Origin: Promethearchaeota archaeon
GTDB taxonomy: Archaea > Asgardarchaeota > Lokiarchaeia > Sigynarchaeales > SOKP01
Assembly: GCA_014730295.1 (NCBI GenBank)
Contig: WJIN01000370.1
Span: forward strand, 1-5,145
Reading direction: 5' to 3'
Length of the DNA stretch: 5,145 nucleotides
Under the pieces are notes generated by a model, which saw nothing but the letters and a program-made list of their open reading frames with translations, had not been told where the DNA came from and did no database searches. The position numbers were made by a program, and so were the translations under genes. Positions 1-5,145 of this stretch are shown here, in pieces (position 1 is the first letter of the stretch; every line of letters starts with the position of its first letter).

Positions 1-1028
1 GGGGTAATAATAACCATAAAAAAGAATTCTCTATCTGCAATTTCTGCAATTCTGGTGAAAAACATAAATAAAAAAGAAATGAAAAAGATAATAAGTATTA
101 GATGAATAGAAAAGAACTTCTTTTTAATCTCTTTAGCACTATTTTTTTTTGGGGAAATAATATAAATGTAAATACAATAAAATATTACGGGATAAAGCGA
201 TAAGAGTACTGAACGTGGTTGTAACTCGAAAATTGGAGGGAATAAATAGTCAGTATTCCAAAAAAGGATATAAAGAGATAGGGTGCTTACGATGAGAGCA
301 TAATTTTGATGTTTGAAAATGTAATTTAAGAGATAATATAATCCTAAAAAAAATATTGTTTCAATAAGAAACGGAGAAATCCAGAGCAACGAAAATGAAT
401 CAACTATGAAGATATGAGAGACATAAGAAAACAGAATCGGTAAAACTGGCATATAGAACGTCAATTCATCCAAAATGATAATATTTCGTTGAAGAATCGA
501 TTGAGATATGTAATTGAACCGATAAACAACGATGCTATAAGATCCAGGGAATCCTGTAAGAATTTTTAGAATAATTAAAGGAATTAAAGCAATCAAAAGA
601 GATATTAAGATTTTGGAAGTTGAATCTGTTTTGAGAGAAAATACTGAGAAATAAGGTTCTATAATTAATCCAAAAAGATACAAAAAGAGAAAAAGAAACG
701 AGAGCGTATTAATCATAAATATTCCAAGAAATTGAGAAAATAAACTGATAAGAAGAATAATTAAGATTCCTTTTATCCAGATAATCATTAGAGCAAAATA
801 TGGCGTTTCCATAGGTTCCTTATCATCCAATTTTAGTATTACTTGATAAATTCGATTTATTATTATCCCTATTGAATATGGAAATAAAAACAAATGAGGA
901 ATAGTTACAATTGCTCTAAGCAATTCATTTGGGACAAAGAGGTTTATCAAATATGAGGAAAAAATATAAATGGTCAATAGAAGCTTAATCCTAGTTCCTT
1001 TGGAAAATCGAATTGAATTGGATGGCAT
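1..1028 (-). CDS. Polytopic membrane protein, possible GT-C-type glycosyltransferase (3' end beyond window)
   Basis: Reading the minus strand from an ATG at 1028-1026 gives at least 342 codons with no stop, so the C-terminus lies outside the window. The protein is very hydrophobic, with about ten likely membrane segments (about residues 15-31, 36-60, 82-104, 107-126, 139-157, 191-209, 213-236, 242-258, 274-291 and 306-325) joined by short loops. The first 60 residues follow a pattern seen in archaeal membrane glycosyltransferase-like proteins: a helix, then LLRAIVTIPHLFLFP. Residues 187-200 (DELTFYMPVLPILF) resemble the aromatic/proline loop of GT-C enzymes that use lipid-linked sugars. That assignment is inference; no diagnostic motif settles it, and a polysaccharide polymerase or transporter remains possible. 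The gene follows the leftward GT4 gene after 97 nt. No Shine-Dalgarno motif precedes the ATG. A TTG at 1064-1062 in the same frame would add 12 residues; the frame closes upstream at 1103-1101. Confidence 0.75.
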   Translation of the reverse strand, partial: MPSNSIRFSKGTRIKLLLTIYIFSSYLINLFVPNELLRAIVTIPHLFLFPYSIGIIINRIYQVILKLDDKEPMETPYFALMIIWIKGILIILLISLFSQFLGIFMINTLSFLFLFLYLFGLIIEPYFSVFSLKTDSTSKILISLLIALIPLIILKILTGFPGSYSIVVYRFNYISQSILQRNIIILDELTFYMPVLPILFSYVSHIFIVDSFSLLWISPFLIETIFFLGLYYLLNYIFKHQNYALIVSTLSLYILFWNTDYLFPPIFELQPRSVLLSLYPVIFYCIYIYIISPKKNSAKEIKKKFFSIHLILIIFFISFLFMFFTRIAEIADREFFFMVIIT

Positions 1029-1097
1029 AAAAAAGATAACTAAATTTTCTCTTATAGAACTCAAATTTAAGATAATCTTATAATTATTTTGGTTTTC

Positions 1098-1127
1098 CTC
1101 TTATAAAAATATCGATTTATTTATACT
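1098..1127 (-). promoter_or_regulatory. Possible TATA elements ahead of the membrane-protein gene
   Basis: On the minus strand the gap between the GT4 gene and the membrane-protein gene holds two TATA-like stretches: AGTATAAATA (1127-1118), overlapping the GT4 stop codon, and ATTTTTATAAGAG (1110-1098). Either could start transcription inside the 97-nt gap and give a leader of several tens of nucleotides. The gap is otherwise featureless and AT-rich, so chance matches are likely. Read-through from the upstream gene is an equally good explanation. Confidence 0.25.
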
Positions 1128-2310
1128 ATAATTTATCTATTTCTTCGAGCATCTGTTCCAGATTTTCTGAGATATTTGCTAAATTATATTTTTTTTTAAT
1201 AATCTTTAATCCGTTTTTTCCCAATTTTTCCCTTAATTCTGGATTATTAATAAGTTGTTTCATTTTATCTGCAATATCTTTTGGGTTTGTAGAATCTGTT
1301 AATAACCCGCACCTCATGTCTAGTACTAGGTTTTTCAGATAACCAAAATTGCCTGCAATAACGGCTCTAGAACAAGCAGCTGCTTCAAATAATTTGTTTG
1401 GAACTGCATACCAATTATTTAATTCTACAGGATCATATAAACTAAGGACGACATCAGAAGCACTTAAGTAATAGGGAACCTTTTCAAGAGGGATAAAATC
1501 CTTAATAATCAGAAATTTCAATAGCTCTTTATTTCTCATCATTTGAACGATCTCACCTTTCAATGGACCTCGTCCAATAAGTAAAAATTTAAAATCGGAT
1601 TTCTCCTTCGATAATTTATCTATCGCTTTAACTATATTTTCCAAACCTCGATAAGTACCTATATATCCAATAAAGGAGAAAATTACTGTGTCTTTATCTA
1701 TATTTAGATGGTTCCTTATTTCCCCTCTCTTCTCATCATTAAAATGAAATAAATCGGTATTCGGGACATTAGGAATTACTTTTGTTCTTTTAATATTGCC
1801 TAATTTAAACATAGATTCTGTCCATTCATTCGTAGTCAAAATATAATCTGCCTTTTTAGATACTGTTAAATATAAAGATCGAACAATTTGATAGAGGAAA
1901 TAAGGTGCATGATTTGCGACTATTCCCGGATAATATTCGGCAGAATCGTAAATCAATTTAGCCCTGTAAATCTTTTTTAGGATAATACCGAGAAAGAGCA
2001 TATCAAAAGTGTATGAATATATGATATCAACTTTAGAGACTTTTCGGATAAAATGTAATATAGTTTTGAAATAAAGATGCAGAAGAAATATCGGTAAAAG
2101 AATAAAGTTTAATTTTCTATGGGCTAGAAAAGAATGAGAAAAAATAATCTCAACATTTTCTAGAGATTTTTTATTTCCAAACTTTTTTTCACGGTCACAG
2201 CAATACATTATAACTTGATTGTTCTTAGATGATAAGATTTTAGCTATTCGTGTATAACGTGAGCTGGTGGTATAATCTGCCGAAGAGAGCATATAGATTT
2301 TTTTTCTCAT
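1126..2310 (-). CDS. GT4-family glycosyltransferase (GT-B fold)
   Basis: A 394-residue protein of normal length for the family, predicted to transfer a sugar from a nucleotide-sugar donor to a growing lipid-linked or surface glycan on the cytoplasmic face of the membrane. The N-terminal acceptor domain begins with a strand and loop (IYMLSSADYTTSSRYTRIAK) and includes YDSAEYYPG at about 121-129. Residues 66-88 are hydrophobic and amphipathic, as expected for membrane docking rather than a true transmembrane helix. The C-terminal donor domain opens at IFSFIGYIGTYRGLENI (about 210-226). It carries FLLIGRGPLKGE (about 242-253) and the donor-site motif VPNKLFEAAACSRAVIAG (about 303-320), with E309 as the conserved glutamate. 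The usual Gly and Pro after the motif's helix are Ser314 and Ala316 here. The gene starts 19 nt after wecB and is probably co-transcribed with it, so a ManNAc-type donor is an attractive but unproven guess. No Shine-Dalgarno motif precedes the start. The donor and acceptor cannot be read from sequence. Confidence 0.93.
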   Translation of the reverse strand: MRKKIYMLSSADYTTSSRYTRIAKILSSKNNQVIMYCCDREKKFGNKKSLENVEIIFSHSFLAHRKLNFILLPIFLLHLYFKTILHFIRKVSKVDIIYSYTFDMLFLGIILKKIYRAKLIYDSAEYYPGIVANHAPYFLYQIVRSLYLTVSKKADYILTTNEWTESMFKLGNIKRTKVIPNVPNTDLFHFNDEKRGEIRNHLNIDKDTVIFSFIGYIGTYRGLENIVKAIDKLSKEKSDFKFLLIGRGPLKGEIVQMMRNKELLKFLIIKDFIPLEKVPYYLSASDVVLSLYDPVELNNWYAVPNKLFEAAACSRAVIAGNFGYLKNLVLDMRCGLLTDSTNPKDIADKMKQLINNPELREKLGKNGLKIIKKKYNLANISENLEQMLEEIDKL

Positions 2311-2329
2311 GGTAAGAGTATTAAGATGT

Positions 2330-3418
2330 TTAATTTAGTGTCAATTTTTTTCTTAGAATATCGATAATTTTCTTACTGGCATCTCCCGCACCAAAGGGCG
2401 AGAAATCTGGTGGTTTAATAGGATTTTTAAGAAATTTGGAAACTTCATCAACGATTACCGATTTTTTTGTACCGACTAAATTGGCGAAACCTTTATCGCA
2501 GGCTTCGGGTCTGTCAGTAGTTTGTCTTATGACAAAAGTATATTTGCGTATTGGAGGTGCGGTTGCCTCTTCTTGAATTCCACCAGAGTCTGTGATAATA
2601 AAATCACATTTTATCATTAATTTCAGCAAATCAAAATAACTAATAGGGGGTAAAAGAAGCATATTTTGATGCTTTGCAAGTTTTTCATAAAGTCCGGATT
2701 TTTTCAGTTGTTTTGATGTTCTTGGGTGAACCGGGAAGACCGTGGGATAATCAATTTCCAATATCGCTCCTATAATATCATATAAAGTATTATTATCATC
2801 TACATTCTCAGATCTATGGGTTGTAAATAACAAAAAATTCTCGAAATCAATTCGATTCATAATACTCGAATGTTTTTGGGCAATTTTCGAGTATTTTATA
2901 CAAGCATCTAATCCTGTATTCCCCGTTTTAAAAACCTGACCCCATACGTTCTCATTTAACAAGGTGGTTTTATTATGGTCAGTTGGGGCGAATAAAAAAC
3001 ATGATATATGGTCGATTAAGCGCCGATTATATTCTTCTGACATTCGAAAGTCATAAGACCGAAGACCCGCCTCAATATGTCCGACTGGAATCCGCAGTTT
3101 CACAGCCGTTAAAGCACCTGCAAGAGCAGAGGTTGTATCTCCTTGGACTAAGAATAAATCTGGTTTATTATGTAGCAAAATATTTTCCACCTTGAATATG
3201 ATCTTAGCCGTTTGTTCGCCTTCCGTTCCTGACCCAATACCTAATTGATAATGGGGTTTATGTAACTTTAATTCCTCGAAGAATGCTTCAGAAAGCTCGT
3301 AATTATAATGTTGATTTGTAAAAATTACACAGTAATCGAATTTAGATTTATCAAATTGTTCGATGAGGGGTGCAATTTTTATTATTTCGGGTCTTGTCCC
3401 GATAATCAGATAAATCAT
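2330..3418 (-). CDS. wecB: Non-hydrolysing UDP-N-acetylglucosamine 2-epimerase
   Basis: A 362-residue cytoplasmic enzyme that interconverts UDP-GlcNAc and UDP-ManNAc, supplying ManNAc or, after oxidation, ManNAcA for glycans. The family signatures are present in order: GTRPEIIKIAPLI at 7-19 (Arg9 and Lys14), VQGDTTSA at 91-98 (Asp94), HIEAGLRS at 114-121 (Glu116), SEEYNRR at 127-133 (Glu128), TTHRSEN at 199-205 (His201), FPVHPRT at 228-234 and the UDP-binding ITDSGGIQEEA at 275-285. By comparison with E. coli WecB, Asp94, Glu116, Glu128 and His201 match the catalytic Asp95, Glu117, Glu131 and His213, so the enzyme should be active. The later segment TAPPIRKYTFVIR followed by TDRPEA differs from the bacterial GKPVLV-type loop and looks like the archaeal form. 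An in-frame TAA lies directly before the ATG at 3418-3416, which fixes this as the first possible ATG. The gene leads the leftward block. No dehydrogenase partner (wecC) is visible here. Confidence 0.96.
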   Translation of the reverse strand: MIYLIIGTRPEIIKIAPLIEQFDKSKFDYCVIFTNQHYNYELSEAFFEELKLHKPHYQLGIGSGTEGEQTAKIIFKVENILLHNKPDLFLVQGDTTSALAGALTAVKLRIPVGHIEAGLRSYDFRMSEEYNRRLIDHISCFLFAPTDHNKTTLLNENVWGQVFKTGNTGLDACIKYSKIAQKHSSIMNRIDFENFLLFTTHRSENVDDNNTLYDIIGAILEIDYPTVFPVHPRTSKQLKKSGLYEKLAKHQNMLLLPPISYFDLLKLMIKCDFIITDSGGIQEEATAPPIRKYTFVIRQTTDRPEACDKGFANLVGTKKSVIVDEVSKFLKNPIKPPDFSPFGAGDASKKIIDILRKKLTLN

Positions 3419-3461
3419 TTAATTATAAGTATTGTCTGTTGTAAAATTTGAATTTTTAAAA

Positions 3462-3476
3462 GTTTATATCTTTTGA
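3462..3476 (-). promoter_or_regulatory. Probable archaeal TATA/BRE promoter for wecB
   Basis: On the minus strand the stretch TCAAAAGATATAAAC combines a purine-rich BRE-like part with a TATA-like core centred near 3466. Archaeal transcription usually starts about 25 nt downstream of the TATA centre, which would place the start near 3436-3442 and give a leader of roughly 20 nt before the wecB ATG. The leader has no Shine-Dalgarno motif. This is the best promoter candidate in the window, but the region is AT-rich and the call rests on pattern and position only. Confidence 0.5.
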
Positions 3477-3493
3477 GCTAAAAGATCTAAAAG
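3468..3493. repeat. Short inverted and direct repeats overlapping the wecB promoter
   Basis: The plus strand reads ATCTTTT (3468-3474), then GAGCT, then AAAAGAT (3480-3486), a perfect 7-bp inverted repeat around a 5-nt centre. A 7-bp direct repeat, CTAAAAG, overlaps it at 3478-3484 and 3487-3493 with a 9-bp period. The left arm covers the BRE/TATA element proposed for wecB, so a DNA-binding protein here would compete with or assist TBP/TFB. No regulator gene is visible. Low complexity makes coincidence possible. Confidence 0.4.
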
Positions 3494-3550
3494 CTAATAT
3501 ATAATAATTTGAGTGTAGGAAATTTTTGGATTAATTTAATATATATTGGG

Positions 3551-3564
3551 TAAATATAATAAAC
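3551..3564 (+). promoter_or_regulatory. Candidate TATA element for the rightward glycosyltransferase block
   Basis: The plus strand reads TAAATATAATAAAC, a TATA-like element whose centre lies about 60 nt before the ATG at 3620. Initiation about 25 nt downstream would leave a leader of roughly 35 nt that includes the GGAG at 3605-3608. Two other AT-rich stretches, around 3497-3508 and 3571-3583, could serve instead, so the exact element is uncertain even though a rightward promoter must lie between the divergent genes. Confidence 0.3.
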
Positions 3565-3604
3565 AAAAAAATTTTTATTATTTTAGGGTTTACGTAGCCA
3601 CATC

Positions 3605-3608
3605 GGAG
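3605..3608 (+). promoter_or_regulatory. Weak Shine-Dalgarno-like GGAG
   Basis: GGAG lies 11 nt before the ATG at 3620, a little farther than the usual 5-9 nt. It is the only recognisable ribosome-binding motif close to any start in this window. An in-frame TAG directly before the ATG (3617-3619) means no longer N-terminus is possible. Confidence 0.35.
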
Positions 3609-3619
3609 TAGCTATTTAG

Positions 3620-4693
3620 ATGAAAATTTTAATGGTTTCCAAATTAGATGAAGAGGTAGGAGGAGTTGCCAGTTACACTAAAACATTAATCAAGAATCTC
3701 AAAGATAATAAAGCAGATATAAGAGCAATAGAATTGGAAGAATTATTTAAAATAGATGGAGATATTATCCATATTCAGCATGAACCTTTATTGTATTCCC
3801 TACCTATAAGCGTGTTATTTCCACTTATAATTGTGATCTTAAAGCTTATTAGAAGAAAACCTATAATATTAACTTTCCATGGTGTAATGGATTTAGGTGA
3901 GATAAGAAAATTTGCGTTTGAGAATAAATTTTATTTTCCTTCGATTCTAATTAGGCTTACTCTGTTTTTAATGTTTAGGATACTAATAGCATTTTCGAAT
4001 ATAGTGATTGTTCATACACCAAGTTTCAAAAAGAATTTAATATCCCATTATTATTCTAATGTGAAGAAGATAAGGGTAATTCCGCACGGAATTTGGAAGC
4101 ATAATTCAGTTTCTAAGGATGTGGCAAAAAAAAAATTAGGGTTAGAAAATCAAAAAATAATATTTACTCTAGGGTATTTGGCAAAACATAAAAATATCGA
4201 AGGGCTTATTCACGCATTTAAGAAAATAGAAGGAGATAATATTAAACTTATAATAGGAGGAGAAATACCTCCGAGATTTGTCGGAGATCCTAATTATGAG
4301 CAATATGTCTCTAACTTAAAAAGCTATGCAAATTCAAATATCATCTTTCCAGGCTATATTCCCTATAAGTTATTATCTCTATATTTCGCCTGTTCAGATT
4401 TTTTTATAATCCCCCATAAAAGAAGAGTGAGTGCCAGTGGTCCTCTATGTAGAGCCTTAGGATATGGGATTCCCGTAATAGGAGCAGAACAAAATGTTTT
4501 AAAACCGTATATCCCAGAATCTAACATTTTCAGAGATATGGAAGCTGCCATAAGCGCCATTAAAGAGAATAAAATTGATATTGAACGATCAACAAGATGG
4601 TCGAAACGATTAAGAAAAAGATTTTCCTGGGATAATATCGCAAAATTGACATTACGCGTATATGAAGAGGTATACAACAAATCGAGCAGATAA
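3620..4693 (+). CDS. GT4-like glycosyltransferase with non-canonical donor motif
   Basis: A 357-residue GT-B-fold glycosyltransferase, probably a peripheral membrane enzyme adding a sugar during glycan assembly. The N-terminal domain has the phosphate-loop start MKILMVSKLDEEVGGVASYT, the strand-end motif DIIHIQHEP (48-56) and ILTFHGVMD (83-91). Two hydrophobic stretches at about 60-77 and 108-131 may dock the protein on the membrane. The domain junction is marked by RVIPHGIW (152-159). The donor domain starts at IIFTLGYLAKHKNIEGLI (about 180-197) and includes IIFPGYIP (241-248) and DFFIIPHKRRVSASG (260-274). Where most GT4 enzymes have the EX7E pair, this protein has Val270 and Arg278, followed by the conserved ALGYGIPVIGA. 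It therefore belongs to a SASG-type variant group, and its donor and mechanism details cannot be inferred from canonical GT4s. It is the first gene of the rightward block, starting 201 nt from wecB on the opposite strand. A run of ten A's (4126-4135) encodes part of Ala169-Lys172. Confidence 0.9.
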   Translation: MKILMVSKLDEEVGGVASYTKTLIKNLKDNKADIRAIELEELFKIDGDIIHIQHEPLLYSLPISVLFPLIIVILKLIRRKPIILTFHGVMDLGEIRKFAFENKFYFPSILIRLTLFLMFRILIAFSNIVIVHTPSFKKNLISHYYSNVKKIRVIPHGIWKHNSVSKDVAKKKLGLENQKIIFTLGYLAKHKNIEGLIHAFKKIEGDNIKLIIGGEIPPRFVGDPNYEQYVSNLKSYANSNIIFPGYIPYKLLSLYFACSDFFIIPHKRRVSASGPLCRALGYGIPVIGAEQNVLKPYIPESNIFRDMEAAISAIKENKIDIERSTRWSKRLRKRFSWDNIAKLTLRVYEEVYNKSSR

Positions 4694-4699
4694 ACACAA

Positions 4700-4708
4700 T
4701 TTATAATC
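4700..4708 (+). promoter_or_regulatory. Possible TATA element before the last glycosyltransferase
   Basis: The 53-nt gap between the two rightward genes contains TTTATAATC at 4700-4708. Initiation about 25 nt downstream would give a leader of about 15 nt before the ATG at 4747. The gap is short enough for simple co-transcription, and the purine-rich AGGAAGA near 4727-4733 is about 13-16 nt from the ATG, too far for a convincing ribosome-binding site. Confidence 0.2.
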
Positions 4709-4746
4709 ATATTTATTGAGAAAAAAAGGAAGAAAATTATTTTAAA

Positions 4747-5145
4747 ATGAATATTCTGATGCTGTCTGAAAGATTTTTTCCAGAAATTGGAGGAGTTGAA
4801 AAACATACCTTAGAAATCTCTAAAAGGATTATTCAAGAAGGCCATAATTTAACAATCATTACAAATAAACCTAATGACCTAATAGATAATCTTGAACTAG
4901 ACAAAAGAATAATGGTATGTAGAATAGCGTATAAGAATTTCATTCTAAATTGGTTGAAATTATTATTTTTCCCGTATTTCTTGAAAAAATTAAAGTATTA
5001 TGATATAATTCATTGTCATGATTTTGTTACATTTTATTGGATTCTCCCCTTCATTCTTATAAACCGAAATATTTACATTACTTTCCACGGGTATGAAACC
5101 TTTCCTATCCCAAAGATTTATGTTCTCATGAGGAAATTAGCCGAA
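4747..5145 (+). CDS. GT4-family glycosyltransferase, N-terminal part (continues beyond window)
   Basis: The frame opens at an ATG and runs 133 codons to the window edge, so only the acceptor domain is visible. It starts with the classic GT4 pattern: MNILMLSERFFPEIGGVEKH, where the GGVE loop binds near the nucleotide diphosphate and the following helix carries TLEISKRIIQEGH. Next come the strand LTIITNKP (35-42), YYDIIHCHDF (84-93) and IYITFHGYE (109-117), the last two matching the HxHD and TFHG signatures of family 4 enzymes. Residues 64-80 (hydrophobic with basic residues) may lie on the membrane surface. The donor domain with the EX7E motif is outside the window, so substrate cannot be judged. 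An in-frame TGA at 4717-4719 with no intervening start supports this ATG. The gene follows the previous glycosyltransferase on the same strand after 53 nt and probably belongs to the same transcription unit and pathway. Confidence 0.88.
   Translation, partial: MNILMLSERFFPEIGGVEKHTLEISKRIIQEGHNLTIITNKPNDLIDNLELDKRIMVCRIAYKNFILNWLKLLFFPYFLKKLKYYDIIHCHDFVTFYWILPFILINRNIYITFHGYETFPIPKIYVLMRKLAE

Noticed and set aside
1..1028. Possibility that the left end is a non-coding or decayed region
   Set aside because: The minus strand gives one unbroken frame of 342 codons with a consistent pattern of membrane helices and short charged loops, so it is treated as an intact partial gene.
2983..3195. A 70-codon plus-strand open frame inside wecB
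   Set aside because: It lies wholly antisense to a well-conserved WecB, covering catalytic motifs. Its translation resembles no family and it has no ribosome-binding site or promoter.
3564..3584. A-run followed by T-rich stretch, considered as a transcription terminator
   Set aside because: No gene ends upstream of it on either strand, because the flanking genes are divergent, and there is no stable GC stem. It is better read as AT-rich promoter DNA.
3594..3612. Direct repeat of GTAGC (3594-3598 and 3608-3612) before the rightward start
   Set aside because: Five-base repeats are expected by chance, and there is no third copy or symmetry with a promoter.
4363..4806. A 147-codon minus-strand open frame over the junction of the two rightward glycosyltransferases
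   Set aside because: It is antisense to the conserved donor domain of one GT4 and the start of the next. Its composition is what reverse reading of AT-rich coding DNA gives, and no family pattern is seen.
1..5145. CRISPR arrays, tRNA or rRNA genes, insertion sequences and attachment sites
   Set aside because: No regularly spaced repeats, cloverleaf patterns, transposase motifs or terminal inverted repeats were found when reading both strands.

Overview
This is an AT-rich window (roughly 30% G+C by eye) that reads as part of a surface-glycan or protein-glycosylation locus, most likely from an archaeon. The archaeal call rests on three observations: the intergenic regions carry TATA/BRE-like elements rather than clear -35/-10 pairs, Shine-Dalgarno motifs are scarce, and the WecB sequence looks archaeal in type around its C-terminal substrate loop. 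I cannot name a genus, and an AT-rich bacterium is not strictly excluded.

Layout: five protein-coding genes sit in two divergent blocks. The leftward (minus-strand) block, in order of transcription, is a UDP-GlcNAc 2-epimerase (wecB, 3418 to 2330), a GT4-type glycosyltransferase (2310 to 1126) 19 nt behind it, and, after a 97-nt gap, a large polytopic membrane protein with features of an integral-membrane (GT-C-like) glycosyltransferase (1028 to beyond position 1). The rightward (plus-strand) block is a second GT4-type glycosyltransferase (3620-4693) followed 53 nt later by the N-terminal part of a third (4747 to beyond 5145). Between the blocks lies a 201-nt divergent intergenic region with a good TATA-like promoter for wecB, overlapping short repeats that could be an operator, and weaker promoter candidates facing right.

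How the parts could work together (inference): WecB makes UDP-ManNAc from UDP-GlcNAc in the cytoplasm. The soluble or membrane-associated GT4 enzymes add sugars to a lipid-linked glycan on the cytoplasmic face. The polytopic protein may act in the membrane or on its outer face with a lipid-linked donor. No UDP-ManNAc dehydrogenase, flippase, oligosaccharyltransferase, mobile element, CRISPR array or RNA gene is visible. The genes belong to known families, so I do not see convincing evidence of an undescribed system. The points most worth a second look are the unassigned membrane protein, the GT4 that lacks the usual EX7E pair, and the repeats over the wecB promoter.
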